DNA of 64,000 nt from Pseudomonas sp. TH31 (GCF_016650815.1 NZ_JAEKEZ010000038.1:301413-365412); one strand, 5' to 3'. Positions 1 through 10,800 are shown, counted from the first letter of the stretch. Notes: generated by a model not told the origin, from the letters alone. Numbers and translations: made by a program.

Positions 1-445
1 CAAACGGTGCGCTGTCCCGTTCATCGAAACTGAGGTCGGCGTCGGGGTGGCCGATGGTGTAGCCGAACAGCGCTTCGGACCATTTCAGTTGGCCGACCAA
101 TTGTTTGGCGTAGGGGTCGATCAGCAATTTGTTGTGGTTGAAGCGATGGCCGTTGGCCGGGTCATACGCGCCGTAGACCCGGTAGCCGTAGATCAGCCCC
201 GGATGCGCGTCCGGCAGGTAGCCGTGGTAGATCTCGTCGGTGTATTCCGGCAGTTCGATGCGTTCCAGTTCCACTTCGCCGGCATCGTCGAAGATGCACA
301 GCTCGACCTTGGTGGCGTTGGCGGAAAACAGTGCGAAGTTGACCCCCAGGCCATCCCAGGTCGCGCCCAGCGGGAAGGGCAAGCCTTCACGGATTCGCGA
401 GGCCTCGGCGTGAGGTTCTGGCGCGGCTTTCTTGGGACTGGTCAT
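1..445 (-). CDS. glgX: Glycogen debranching enzyme GlgX, N-terminal part (cut by window edge)
   Basis: Only the first 148 codons lie in the window. The start ATG at 445 is preceded by GGAG at a normal distance. The visible part is a CBM48 isoamylase N-terminal beta-sandwich (about residues 15-115: LPFPLGATWDGLGVNFALF, then YHGYLPDAHPGLIYGYRVYG and YDPANGHRFN). This is the typical entry of GlgX/isoamylase-type debranching enzymes that hydrolyse alpha-1,6 branches of glycogen. The GH13 catalytic domain is outside the window. It is the last visible gene of the minus-strand trehalose/glycogen operon, separated from the DUF2934 gene by about 240 bp holding a REP-like hairpin. The position matches the P. 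aeruginosa-type order glgA-treZ-malQ-treY-DUF2934-glgX, recalled from memory. Confidence 0.9.
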   Translation of the reverse strand, partial: MTSPKKAAPEPHAEASRIREGLPFPLGATWDGLGVNFALFSANATKVELCIFDDAGEVELERIELPEYTDEIYHGYLPDAHPGLIYGYRVYGAYDPANGHRFNHNKLLIDPYAKQLVGQLKWSEALFGYTIGHPDADLSFDERDSAPF

Positions 446-500
446 AGATGCTCCTGCAAATGGGTGATGCAAACGGTGTAATACCGCTCGGTCATATTGG

Positions 501-591
501 GTAGGAGCTGCCGAAGGCTCGGGCCGCGTTCGGACGATCTTTTGATCTTGCTTAAAAAGTCAAAAGATCGCAGCCTGCGGCAGCTCCTACA
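501..591. repeat. REP-like hairpin, GTAGGAGCTGCCGAAGG family
   Basis: Two inverted arms (GTAGGAGCTGCCGAAGGCTC and GCAGCCTGCGGCAGCTCCTAC) flank a core with GATCTTTTGATCTTG and CAAAAGATCG. The same family occurs at 33391, 40221, 47604 and 54410. It sits between the DUF2934 gene and glgX, so it may affect read-through or transcript stability inside the operon. Confidence 0.75.
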
Positions 592-684
592 GGGGAACGG
601 CGGCGTTCCGATTTTTTCAGGGCAAGCGCGCCCACGGTGGCGAGCGGGCTCGCCACGAGTTCAATCAGCACAAGGCGTTAAGCG

Positions 685-1035
685 TCAGACCGCGGGCGGT
701 TTTTTCGCGGTGCGCGGTTTCTTCTCGGCGGCTTTTTCGCCCGGCGGCGTTACTTTCGCCGCCGCTGCGCCAGGTTTGGCTTTGGTTTTAGCCGCCGCTG
801 CGGTGGCTTTGCTATCGAGCTTGCCGTTGAGTTTGCTGTCGGTTTTGGCGGCGGCAGGTTTGGCTGCGGAGGTTTTGCCCGCGGCAGCTTTTGGCGACTT
901 CCTGGGCGCCAGGGCTTCAGCTTCGGCCAGTTTGCGCGCCATCTCCCAATGGCGGCTTTCCTCGCCAACGGGCTTGCCTTCCGATTCCCAGATTTGATAG
1001 GCGAACTCGCGGATGCGTTTATCGTCGGTGCTCAT
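685..1035 (-). CDS. DUF2934 protein with Lys/Ala-rich tail
   Basis: This 116-aa protein has two parts. Residues 1-40 (KRIREFAYQIWESEGKP, then HWEMARKLAEAEAL) match the short DUF2934 motif. From about residue 45 the chain is a low-complexity Ala/Lys/Pro tail with repeated AAAKT and KPAAAK units, likely disordered and basic. The start lies 21 bp after the treY stop, so it is probably cotranscribed. DUF2934 genes sit at this place in trehalose/glycogen operons of Pseudomonas. The molecular role is unknown; the basic tail could bind nucleic acid or acidic partners, but that is a guess. Confidence 0.8.
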   Translation of the reverse strand: MSTDDKRIREFAYQIWESEGKPVGEESRHWEMARKLAEAEALAPRKSPKAAAGKTSAAKPAAAKTDSKLNGKLDSKATAAAAKTKAKPGAAAAKVTPPGEKAAEKKPRTAKKPPAV

Positions 1036-1056
1036 CGCAATGCTCCTGAACTGAAC

Positions 1057-3849
1057 TCAAGTTTGGATAGTTTGGATAAAGAGATTGACCGGGAAATCCC
1101 CCAGCGCGGCGCTGATGTTAAGCGCCCTGTTTTTTGTGACTGCTGTGTTTGAAAAAAGTCCCTTCAGGTTTTCGCCTGGGGCGGCGAACGGTAATTGGAC
1201 CCGCGTATCGCCCCACAGCAGCGCGTCGACCTGAGGTTCGGCACTGTTTTCCAGCAACCCGGCACACCGTATCGGTACGATCACGATGGCGCGTTTTCCT
1301 GCCCGCGAGCGGGTAAACGCCAGCACTCGATGCGCCTCGCTGCCGAGGACTTCAAGGGCTTGATACGGCCCTTGGCGAAACAGCTCGGCATGCTCGGCGC
1401 GCAGGTTCAACGTAGCGGCGATCAAGCGTTGCTTGATGCGCCCGTCACGCCAGTTCGCCAACAGCCCGGCAAGTCCGGTGACGCTTGCAGGGACTGCTGA
1501 CGACTGACGTAATCCACCGGCCGGCGGTTGTCCGGATCGACCAGGGTAAAGTCCCAAAAGTCGTCGCCCTGATAGAGATCCGGCACCCCAGGCACGGTCA
1601 TGCGCAGCAAGGTTTGCGCCAAACCATTCAACGCGCCCGGCGCGGCAATCGCCTGGGCGGCTTCACCGAGGGCCGAACGCAACGGCTGGCCTTCGGGGCT
1701 GAGCAACAGACGATTGAGGAAGGCCTCACAGGTCTGTTCGTAAGCGTCGTTCGGCGCGCTCCAGCTGCTTTGCAACTTGGCCTCGCGCAGGGCTTTTTGC
1801 TGCCATTGCCACAGGCGTTCAGCGTAGCCCGCCAGCGCCGTTTGATCGTCGCTGCGCAAGGTCAACGGCCAACTGCCGAGGATTGCCTGATAGAGAATCA
1901 ACTCGTCGCCCGCCGAAGGCGCGCTGTCGTCGGTGCGCAGTTCGCGGGCCAGGGTTCGCCAGTGTTCGACCTGTTCGACATACCAGCCGCTGCGTTCGCT
2001 CAACACCGCGAGCCGAGCGCGGGTGTCTTCGCCGCGCTTGTGGTCGTGGGTCGCGGTGGCCAGCAAATTGTTGGGGAAGGCTTCGAAGCGTTGCAGGCAG
2101 GCTTGGTGAAAGTCACTGACCGGCGCACTGAACTGTTCGGTGCTGAACCCCACGTCATTGCGCGACAGCAACACCGCCGAGCGATAGAACGCGGTGTCTT
2201 CCACGGCCTTGGCCGCAGCAGGAGACGTCAGTTGCTGGAAACGCACGCAAGCGTGTTTGAGGATCTTGCGTTGACGACCCACCGGGCGTTTGCGCCAGGG
2301 CTCGCCGCCGAGCCAGCCGGCCAGGCAATCGAGCACCGGCCAGTCGGCCTCGCCCAGGGTCTGGCGCGCACCGTCCATGGCTTGCCGAAAAAAACATCGT
2401 CTTCAGCGCAGCGGCCACGAGGGCTGATATAGGTTCGGTACACCGGGAAGTGCACGATCAATTCCTGCAACGCCCGGCGAATCGCGCCGAGGGTCAGGTC
2501 GCGGCTCATCAGGTCATCCCGGGCCACTTGCAGCAAGGCCTGGGCGACGCTTTCGAAATCCCCGGCCAGCGAACCGTTGAGGATTTGCTGGCGCGCCAAT
2601 CGCGCTTCCTGGATGAACTCGGCGGGCCGTTCGCTGTGGCGGCTCCACAGCTCACCCAAGGTTTGGGCACCGGCCGGATCATGTTGCAGCAGCGACAACT
2701 GGTTCATGAATTCGTAACCGGTGGTGCCATCCACCGACCAGTCGCGGTGCAGGGTTTCGCCTTCGCCGAGGATCTTCTCGACGTAGATCGGCAAGTGCCG
2801 TTGCGGTGACAGACTGTCGACCCGACGACGCAGTTTGCGGCAATAACCCCGTGGGTCGGCGAGGCCGTCGATATGGTCGATGCGTAAACCGTCCACCAGG
2901 CCTTCGGCAATCAGCTCGAAAATTTTTGCGTGGGTGGCTTCAAACACCGCCGGGCGCTCGACGCGCAAACCGCCGAGTTCATTGACATCGAAAAAGCGCC
3001 GCCAGTTGATGTCATCCGCCGCCGTGCGCCAACTGGCCAGGCGATAACTCTGGCGCTCCAGCAGGTTGTGCAGGTTCTGGAAACCGTCCGGGGTGAGCGA
3101 GTCATAGGCGCCAAGCTGCTGCTCGATGGCGTGCTGTATCGCCGGGTCGGCGGTCAGTTCACGCAGCTCTTCTTGCAGGGGAATCGCCAGGCTGTGGGCG
3201 TCGGTCTGGTAGCTCAGGGCGGTGAAGCGGTCGGCGAGAAACTTCAGCTGCTCGGTCTGTTCGGCATTGAGGCGCTCGTCAGGCTTGAGCAGTTCGCCGT
3301 AGTGAGTCGGGCAAATTGGAAAGTGATGGTCGTAGTGCTCGACATAAAACGCGCCGTGTCCGGCATCGAAGCGCAGGGGCAGCGTGCCGTCCTGCAACGC
3401 GACGCCGTAGTCGCTACCCAGGAATGGCAGCAGTAACTGGCCTTCCATCAGTGGGTCGGGTGAATGCCACTGGATGTCGAAAAACTCGCCGTAGGGACTC
3501 AGGCGTCCCCATTCCAGCAAGTCCAGCCACCACGGGTTGTCACTGCCGCCGACGGCCATGTGGTTGGAGACGATGTCGAGGATCAGGCCCATCTGTTGCT
3601 GGCGCAGCGCATCGACCAGCCGCCGCAATGCCGCTTCACCGCCCAGCTCCGGGTTGACGCTAGTCGGGTCCACCACGTCGTAGCCGTGCATGGACCCGGC
3701 CCGGCGCTGAGCAGCGGCGAGGCGTAGACATGGCTGATGCCCAGGCTGGCAAAGTACGGCACCAGTGGCACCGCGTCGTCGAGGCTGAAGCCTTTATGAA
3801 ATTGCAGCCGCAGGGTCGCCCGCAGCGGTTGGATAAGCGCTTGATTCAT
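1057..3849 (-). CDS. treY: Maltooligosyl trehalose synthase TreY (three apparent frameshifts)
   Basis: This GH13 enzyme isomerises the reducing-end alpha-1,4 linkage of maltodextrins to alpha-1,1, giving maltooligosyl trehalose for TreZ. The reconstructed protein is about 930 aa, normal for TreY. Visible motifs are GLILDIVSNHM (region I), GLRIDHIDGLADP (nucleophile Asp), YVEKILGEGE (acid/base Glu) and VPGVPDLYQGDDFWDF (region IV). Frame breaks lie at about 3700-3704 (CCCGG where CCCGGG restores the frame), 2388-2394 (seven A where eight fit) and 1465-1469 (CCCGG for CCCGGG). Protein similarity continues without loss across each, so I treat them as sequence errors. The ATG overlaps the malQ stop (ATGA), showing translational coupling. 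Confidence 0.9.
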
Positions 3850-5922
3850 TGGTCACGCTCACCCGCCTGAAGTCGCGCGCAGGCGAGCAGTTCAAGGCGG
3901 CGGGCGGCGTCCGGGTCATCGAGCAAGGCTTCGCTGTTACCGGACAGGCGCCGCGACCAGTTGGGGTGCGTGTCGGTGGTGCCGGGCAGGTTGGCTTGCT
4001 GCTCAATGCCGAGGGCATCTTCCAGCGGCAGCAACACCAGCGGCGCCCGGTATGGCCAAGGAAGCGAATCGCGGCGTCGAGCACCTGATCGGTTTCGTGG
4101 TGTTCTTCACGGAAATTCTGCGGGTCTTCGCTCAACACCCGGCGCAAGCCTTCGCGCTCGCGTTCGCGGTGCTGCCGCCACTCGATCTCACTGTTGGCGT
4201 CGATCAGGCCCAGCCGGGAATTCCAGTCGATATCGTGACCGTGCCACCAGCCGTTGATGGTGGGCAGATCGTGGGTGCTGGTGGTCGCCAAAGCGTTGTC
4301 CGGCCAGTCGAGGATCGGCTTGAAATGGGTGTTGTCCTGTTCAAACAGCAACACACGCATGCCGAGGATCGCGCGGGCGATGAGTTTTTCCCGCAGGCCG
4401 TCGGCCACCGTGCCGAGGTCTTCGCCGAGGACAATCGCCTGATGCCGATGGGATTCGAGGGTCAGCAAGCGCAGCAAGTCGTCCACCGGGTAATACAGAT
4501 AAGCGCCGTCGGCCGGCGGCGCACCGTTTGGGATCACCCACAGTCGTTGGAGGCCCATCACGTGGTCGATCCGCAGACCTCCGGCGTGGGCGAAATTGGC
4601 GCGCAGCATTTCGATGAAGGCGCGAAAGCCGTTGCGCACCAAGCCTTCCGGGGAAAACGCGGAAATCCCCCAGCCCTGGCCGGAACGGTTGAGGATGTCC
4701 GGTGGCGCGCCCACGGTCAGCGACGCGAGCAGTTCGTCCTGACGGCTCCAGGCCTGGCTACCACCGCCGTCGGCGCCGACCGCCAAGTCCGCCACCAGCC
4801 CGATGCCCATGCCCGCGCTGACAGCCGCGGCTTGGGCCCGTGCCAGGCAGCGGTCGATCAGCCATTGGCAGAAGGCGAAGAAGCCGATGCGTGCGGCGTT
4901 TTCCTCGGCAAAGTCGGCGAGGGCAACGCTGCGCGGGTCTTGCCATTGTTCGGGCCAGTGGCGCCAGTCCAGATCTTCACCGCGGGCGGCGCGGGCCTCT
5001 TGTATGGCTTCGAAACGGCAGTGGTTTTCCAGGGCTTCGCCGCCGGTATGACGAAAACTGCTGAAGTCTTCGTGCAGCGGGTGTTCGCCCTGGACGAAAC
5101 CTTCGTAGAGCGCTTGCAGCAACTGATGTTTGACTTCGGCAGCGACCGGCCAGTCGATCAGGGGCAGGGCTTCCAGGTGTTGCAGTTGTTCGGCCAGCCC
5201 GGTGGCGTCAATCGCATCGCGCAAGGCGCGTTCACCGAGGATCGCACCCGGTGCGGCGTAGAGGCTGTTGAGGAACAAACGGCTGGACGGTGAATACGGG
5301 CTGTAGCGGTGGGTGTCGCTGCTGAACATCGCGTGCATCGGGCTGATCGCCAGTGCCTCGGCACCGCGTTCGCCGGCCACCGGGCCAGGTCTTCAAGGGC
5401 TTGGGTATCACCGAAGCCACCATCGCCGGGACGACGCAACGAATACAACTGCACGCTCAGCCCCCAGGTGCGCGGGATCGGGCTGTCGACCGCATCGCCG
5501 ACGCTGTAGCAGCGCTCGGGGGCCACGGCCAGGGTGAAGGATTGCCCGTCGATGCTGACGTGTTGATAGCCGACCGGGATCAAGCCCGGCAGGATCGCTT
5601 CGGCGTCGAGTTTCAGGTGCAGGCGTGAACCGTCTTCGAGATGGATTTCGCACAGTGTTTCAGGTTCGAAATAGCGCGCCAGGTCGAGGCCAGTACCGAT
5701 CTCGGCGGTGATCAGCGGCGGCAGGAAACGGGTCTGTCGCACCCGCTGCAATTGCAGCAGGCTGGCGTCGATTTCCTGAGCGCTGCCGGCCGGATGACCG
5801 AGCCCGGTCAGTACCGCGCGCAGCACCGAGGGGGCGACTTTTTGCGCACGACCGTTGGCGTCGATCCAGTCGACCGCCAGGCCAGCACGGCTGGCCAGTA
5901 TTTCCAATTGCGCATCGCTCAT
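3846..5922 (-). CDS. malQ: 4-alpha-glucanotransferase MalQ (two apparent frameshifts)
   Basis: MalQ (GH77) transfers maltodextrin chains between acceptors, feeding linear glucans to TreY. The reconstructed length is about 692 aa. The N-terminal extension (about residues 1-140) precedes the catalytic barrel. Motifs include SVQLYSLRRPGDGGFGD, GLRIDHVMGLQRLW (nucleophile Asp), VLGEDLGTV (acid/base Glu) and TSTHDLPTINGWW (third Asp). Frame breaks lie at 5390-5394 (CCGGG) and 4046-4050 (CCCGG); in both, one added base restores CCCGGG and the expected protein. The start overlaps the treZ stop by 4 bp and the stop overlaps the treY start by 3 bp (ATGA), so treZ-malQ-treY form a tight cotranslated block. 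Confidence 0.9.
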
Positions 5923-7714
5923 AGGCGCTCTCCATCCGGGGGTAGCAAAGGGGTTGCGGCCGTGAGGCTGACTAGGGCGCTATACGGTGCGAGGTGGCTC
6001 TGGTGCAACAGGTCGGACGCGGGTGGGTGTTCGAACAGCAGCAACGCATCGGCCTGTGAGGGGTGGACCACAGGCGCAGCGCTGAGGTTCAGGTCGATGC
6101 GCAGCAGACTGCCGTCGCCCAGGCGCCAGCGCGCCGTCACCGCCGCTTTGGCCAGCACCTCTGCGCCCAAGGCTTGAGCGCCGGGCAAGTGCGGCGAGAT
6201 GTGCCGGTGACGCAGTTGCAGCAATTGCCGGTAAAGGTTGTGCATCGCCTGCTGCGCCGGGTCGCCAGCGTGCCTGGGCTGCGACGCTTCGAAGGTCTGC
6301 GGCGCATTCGGGTCGGGGATCTGTTCGCGTTTGACCGGATCTTTGAAGGCGCTGAATGCGGCGAATTCGCTGCGTCGACCTTCGCGCACCAATCCGGCCA
6401 GTTCGCCGTGGTGACTGGTGAAAAACAGGAAAGGCTGCTCGGCGGCGAACTCGTCGCCCATGAACATCAGCGGAATCATCGGCGACAACAGCAGCAACGC
6501 GGTGGCGGCTTTCAATGCCTGGGGCTGCGCCAGTTGATGCAGTCGTTCGCCAAAGGCGCGATTGCCGATCTGGTCGTGGTTTTGCAGAAACAGCACAAAC
6601 GCGCTCGGCGGCAAGTGGCCGCTGGGCTCGCCGCGCGGCGTGCTGTGGCGGGTGATGTGGCCCTGGAACACGAAGCCCTGGCTGAGGCAGCGCGCCAGTT
6701 GTTCGGTAGGGTTTTGCGCATAGTCGGCGTAATAGGCGTCGGTTTCGCCGGTCAGTAGAACGTGCAGGGCGTTGTGGCCGTCGTCGTTCCACTGCGCATC
6801 GAAACCTTGCTCCAGCAGACTGGCCTGGTTGTGTTCGTTTTCCACGGTCAGCCACACGTGCCGGCCCGGATCAGTCTGGCGGCGCACCCGTTGCGCCAGT
6901 TCTTGCACAAAGTCCGGGTCTTCGATGGCGTGCACCGCGTCCAGGCGCAAGCCGTCGAAGCGGTATTCCAGCAACCACATCAGCGCGTTGTCGATAAAGA
7001 AGTCCCGCACCTCGCGGCGCCGGAAGTCGATGGCCGCGCCCCACGGGGTGTGTTTGTCCTCGCGGAAAAAACCCTTGGCGTAGCGATGCAGGTAATTGCC
7101 GTCGGGGCCGAAGTGGTTGTAGACCACGTCCAGAATCACCGCGAGGCCATGACCGTGGGCCGTGTCGATCAGGTGTTTGAGTTGTTCGGGGGAGCCGTAG
7201 GAGGCTTGGGGCGCGTAGGGTAGAACCCCGTCGTAGCCCCAATTGCGCTCACCGGGAAATTGCCCCAGGGGCATCAGCTCGATCGCGGTGATGCCCAGTT
7301 GGACGAGGCGCGTCAGGTGTTGTTCTACTTCACTGAAACCGCCGAGGGCACCGACGTGCAGTTCGTAGATCACCGCTTCATTCCACGGCCGACCTTGCCA
7401 GGCACAGTGCTGCCAGTGGTAGGCGAGGGGTCGACCACCACGCTATGGCGGTCGAGGTCCCCGGCCTGGGCACGGGAGGCCGGGTCGGGCACCTCCAGTT
7501 CACCATCGATGTTGTAGCGGTAACGCGTGCCGGCCGGGCACCGGGTCTTGATCACGAACCAGCCGTCGGCCTGGGGCAGCAAAGGCAAGGATTGCCCGTT
7601 TTCCAGTTCGACGCTGACGTAAAACGCATCTGGCGCCCACAAGGCAAAACGCGTGTGTTCTGCGTCCAGCATGATTGCGCCGTGGGGCCAGGTCTCAAGG
7701 GTCCGTAACGGCAT
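5919..7714 (-). CDS. treZ: Malto-oligosyltrehalose trehalohydrolase TreZ (one apparent frameshift)
   Basis: TreZ releases trehalose from maltooligosyl trehalose made by TreY. The reconstructed protein is about 598 aa. An N-terminal CBM48-like domain (HGAIMLDAEHTRFALWAPDA) is followed by the GH13 barrel: YELHVGALGGF, GLAVILDVVYNHFGPDGNY, GLRLDAVHAIED (nucleophile Asp), VWLTVENEHNQ (Glu) and LQNHDQIGNRA. The start ATG at 7714 opens the MPLRTLETWPHG segment, 16 bp after the glgA stop. A one-base deletion at about 7422-7431 separates VVVDPS from the HWQHCAWQGRPWNE segment. This break is not at CCCGGG. Confidence 0.9.
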
Positions 7715-7730
7715 CGTTGAAAACCTCGTG

Positions 7731-9311
7731 TTATTTGTGACCCGATTTACCCAGGGCTTTAGCCACCAATTGTTCGTAGAGTTCGGCGTAGGGTTCGACC
7801 GCTTTGCACCAGTTGAACGGCGCGGCCATGGCGCGGCAACGCATGGCGTTGAGCAGGTCGGGGAAGGCGAACACCTTGAACGCACGGCCCACGGCTTCGC
7901 GGTAACTCTCAACGGTGGATTCATCGAACAGGAAACCGGTCACGCCGTTTTCAATGGTGTCGGCCAGGCCGCCGGTATTACGTGCCACCGGCAACGAGCC
8001 GAAGCGCTGGGCATACATCTGGCTCAAGCCGCAAGGTTCGTAACGCGAAGGCATCAACAGGAAATCACTGCCGGCGAACATGCGGCGGGCGTCGGTTTCG
8101 TTGAAGCCGATGCGCACGCCAACCTGGCCAGGGAAGCGCAGGGCCAGCAACCGCATGGCGTGTTCTTCTTCCGGCTCGCCACGGCCGATGATTGCGATCT
8201 GGCCGCCGTTTTCGACAATGTAGTCGGCTACGGCTTCGGTAAGGTCCAGACCTTTCTGGTAGACAAGGCGCGACACCACGGCAAACAGCGGACCTTCGCA
8301 GGCTTCCAGGCCGAACAGCTCGCGCACGTGAGCGGCATTGACGGCTTTACCGTCCCAGTCACCGATGGTGAACGGGCAAAACAGGTGCGGGTCGGTGGCG
8401 GCGTCCCAGCTTTCGTCGATGCCGTTGGGAATCCCGCTGAGCAGGCCTTGCTGGGTCTTGGCGGCAAGAAAACCGTCGAGGCCGCAGCCGAAGGCAGGCG
8501 TGGTGATTTCCTGGGCGTAGGTGGCGCTGACCGTGGTGATGTGGCTCGAATAGGCCATGCCGGCCTTGAGGAACGACATCTTGCCGTAGAACTCCATGCC
8601 TTCCTGTTGCAGCGCGTGCATCGGGATACCCAGTTCCGGGCAAGAGCCGAGGTTGGTGACGCCCTGATAGGCCAGGTTGTGGATAGTGAACAGGGTTGGG
8701 GTGCGCTGCCCGCGCCAGTGCATATAGGCAGGGGCCAGGCCGGCGGGCCAGTCATGGGCATGCACCAGGTCCGGGCACCAGTGGATTTGCGCGAGGTTGG
8801 CGGCGATATCGGCAGCGGCCAGCCCCAGGCGGGCGAAACGGATGTGGTTGTCCGGCCAGTCGCGGCCGTTGTTGGCACCGTAAGGCGAGCCTTCGCGCTC
8901 GTAGAGTTCGGGGCAGATCAACACGTAGATGACCAGGCCATCAGGCATGTCCATGCGCCCGATCTTGCAGGGCGGCAATGCGGCATGACCGCCGAGTTCA
9001 CCAATGATGTGGATCGGATTTTCGCTGTGCAGCACTTGCGGATAACCGGGGATCAGCACACGAACGTCGTGTAAATGAGCCATGGCTCGCGGCAGCGCAG
9101 CGGAGACGTCGCCCAGACCACCGGTTTTCACCAGGTCGGCGATTTCCGAGGTTACGAACAAGACTTTCTTCTTATTGGGATTCTGACTGGCGACCGGTAC
9201 AAGTGCCTTGGGGACGCTGATTGCCTTGCTGCTCGGGGCATTCACGGCGCTCGATTCGCCGACCTGCTGATGAGCACGTTCTCCCTGAATATCTAAAGCC
9301 GCACTGATCAT
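7731..9311 (-). CDS. glgA: Glycogen synthase GlgA
   Basis: GT5 glycogen synthase of 526 aa, transferring glucose from ADP-glucose to alpha-1,4-glucan. The ADP-glucose motif KTGGLGDV begins at residue 62, after a roughly 45-residue extension typical of the Pseudomonas form. The C-terminal nucleotide-binding fold has PSRYEPCGLSQMYAQRFGSL and NTGGLADTI. The ATG at 9311 is supported by GGGAG 7 bp upstream; a longer reading from 9371 lacks such a site. It is the first gene of the minus-strand operon, so the main promoter should lie in 9312-9600. Confidence 0.93.
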   Translation of the reverse strand: MISAALDIQGERAHQQVGESSAVNAPSSKAISVPKALVPVASQNPNKKKVLFVTSEIADLVKTGGLGDVSAALPRAMAHLHDVRVLIPGYPQVLHSENPIHIIGELGGHAALPPCKIGRMDMPDGLVIYVLICPELYEREGSPYGANNGRDWPDNHIRFARLGLAAADIAANLAQIHWCPDLVHAHDWPAGLAPAYMHWRGQRTPTLFTIHNLAYQGVTNLGSCPELGIPMHALQQEGMEFYGKMSFLKAGMAYSSHITTVSATYAQEITTPAFGCGLDGFLAAKTQQGLLSGIPNGIDESWDAATDPHLFCPFTIGDWDGKAVNAAHVRELFGLEACEGPLFAVVSRLVYQKGLDLTEAVADYIVENGGQIAIIGRGEPEEEHAMRLLALRFPGQVGVRIGFNETDARRMFAGSDFLLMPSRYEPCGLSQMYAQRFGSLPVARNTGGLADTIENGVTGFLFDESTVESYREAVGRAFKVFAFPDLLNAMRCRAMAAPFNWCKAVEPYAELYEQLVAKALGKSGHK

Positions 9312-10014
9312 ATGAATCTCCCGTGTTGTTGATCTAATTCTAGGTCTGGCACAAACGGTGTTCGTGGCCAAATCCTGTGGCCGGGCGCAAACGCGCTACG
9401 CATCGGTGAGCAAACGCTGCCAATACGCTAAAGCACAAAGGCTGGAGGGGCTGTTGCAAGGATTGCACCAGTCGGAACGCACCTGTCTTTAAGAGGACTC
9501 TTCGCTACAGGTAAAAGTTTCGACTTTTTTCCCGCTTTGTGACCGACCGGTTTCGACCCGCAAAAATCAGTCTAGGCCAGAACTTAGAGCGTCACAGGCC
9601 AGATGGCAAAATTGTTCGACAATCGGTTTGAAGAGGTACGGACGTGCCGGATTGCGGGGCAAACGCACCGACGAAGTGCAGGTTTAATTTTTAAAATGGC
9701 TGAAAACGAAGCACAAATGTCACATCAGTGTGCGTGGGCGAACAGTTGTGTCGCACCAATGCGGTGCATTATTTTGAGTTGTGCGGGGGCGATGCTGGCC
9801 GCTTCGCGAGCAGGCTCGCTCCCACACGGGGTCTTCAGTGGACCCTGATCTTGTGTCCGACAAAGATTCAATGTGGGACAAACCTCTGCCATCGCCGGCC
9901 TGACTGAGCTGATGGGTGTATATGCGCGGCGGAGAATAATTTACGGCCAAGCTTTTAGCGAAAAACATCTCGCGAAAGCTTGGCCGTGAACAGAGTCTCT
10001 ACAGGGGAATGCGT
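9312..10014. other. Intergenic region upstream of glgA
   Basis: About 700 bp without a convincing gene. It should carry the promoter of the glgA operon on the right side of 9311. It contains one REP half-site (TTCGCGAGCAGGCTCGCTCCCACA near 9794-9827) and the hairpin at 9945-9985. Short open frames here have no ribosome site and overlap the REP sequence. I see no recognisable operator. Confidence 0.6.
9945..9985 (-). terminator. Hairpin downstream of the DUF3077-like gene
   Basis: Perfect 11-bp arms GGCCAAGCTTT (9945-9955) and AAAGCTTGGCC (9975-9985) enclose a 19-nt loop. The hairpin begins about 30 bp after the stop of the minus-strand gene at 10015. The bases after it on that strand are A/T-rich but contain no long T run, so a terminator is likely, not certain. 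Confidence 0.5.
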
Positions 10015-10293
10015 TTATGTGTCGGGGTGGGCTTCGTGCCAGCCGTCGATGGATGCCTGGGCCAGGGATTTGGCGGTGCCCATCATTTGCCGGCTGGCCC
10101 AGCGCAGTTCGGCCGTGTGGCCGGGTTGGGTGGCGAAGGGGGCTTGATGGGCCAGGGCTTCGGCGCAACTGAGGTAGACGGCGGCGGATTCGAGGGCGTC
10201 GAGGATCGGGATGTCGGGTTGGACGGCGAACAGGTGATGGTCGACGTGATCGCAGTGGGCGAAGGGGGTGAATTTTGTAGTGGGTTTGGTCAT
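10015..10293 (-). CDS. Small DUF3077/DUF6124-like protein
   Basis: 92-aa protein beginning MTKPTTKFTPFAHCDH; the ATG at 10293 has AGGAG 7 nt upstream (a longer reading to 10323 has none). The segment FAVQPDIPILDALESAAVYLSCAEAL followed by an RWASRQMMGTAKSLAQAS helix resembles the short Pseudomonas-restricted DUF3077/DUF6124 proteins (FLVAPDI...LLANASETLASA type). No signal peptide or membrane segment is visible. Function is unknown in the family. Confidence 0.65.
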   Translation of the reverse strand: MTKPTTKFTPFAHCDHVDHHLFAVQPDIPILDALESAAVYLSCAEALAHQAPFATQPGHTAELRWASRQMMGTAKSLAQASIDGWHEAHPDT

Positions 10294-10800
10294 GTGCAAT
10301 CTCCTGGGAAATGGAGTCGCCACTTCATCGCCGTCAAACGATTAGGGTGACAACTGTACGCAGGTTGACGGACCGGGCCAGGAACCCGGCGCACTCGAAA
10401 GTGCCCCACGCACAGCTGCCATAACGCTGTGCAAGGTCCTGGAAGAAACGGAGCCGTCAAACCCCATCACGAATGAGTCGTGACAGGCGCGAGGATAGGG
10501 AGTGAGGTGGGTGCAGTCAACGTCTGCAGTGTGGCTGCAAGTGCAATCAGCGGCTGATGATTGTCAGGAGCGTTATGTGATGGCGCCCGATTACAGCCTT
10601 TGTAGGCTGGCGAGCGCAGGTCACTTCCACTGGTCCGGGTTTATCCCTTGCTTGCAGGAACTTCGCAAGTCAGAAGGGCCACTTCCGAGAGTTCAATAAT
10701 GATGCGCATTTACGTTGTTCCCGTTTGTCCAGTTCCCGTCAGGGATTGTCTCCCGCCCTCCGCTTCGGCAAGGTCCTCGTTAGCCGTGTAACTCAATACT
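10294..10800. other. Intergenic region with no clear gene
   Basis: About 500 bp. It holds a small hairpin (GCACTCGAAAGTGC near 10392-10406) and a 30-codon frame at about 10699-10791 that starts ATG ATG CGC and ends TAA shortly before the orphan pair. There is no good ribosome site and no family recognition, so I do not call a gene. Confidence 0.4.

Noticed and set aside
1057..3849. treY as a decayed pseudogene
   Set aside because: All four GH13 regions are intact, the breaks are single missing bases at CCCGG or an A run, and neighbouring genes show the same type of break.
4052..5293. 413-codon frame on the plus strand over malQ
   Set aside because: Shadow of the high-GC malQ gene in the opposite frame; malQ carries the family motifs.
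7653..9074. 473-codon frame on the plus strand over glgA
   Set aside because: Antisense shadow of glgA; no ribosome site or domain.
9603..9848. 81-codon frame starting MAKLFDNRFEEV
   Set aside because: No ribosome site, its end runs through a REP half-site, and the composition is not protein-like.
10386..10417. hrp box (GGAACC-N15/16-CCACNNA) before the orphan pair
   Set aside because: GGAACC and CCACGCA are present, but the spacer is 19 nt, outside the accepted range, and a small hairpin covers it.
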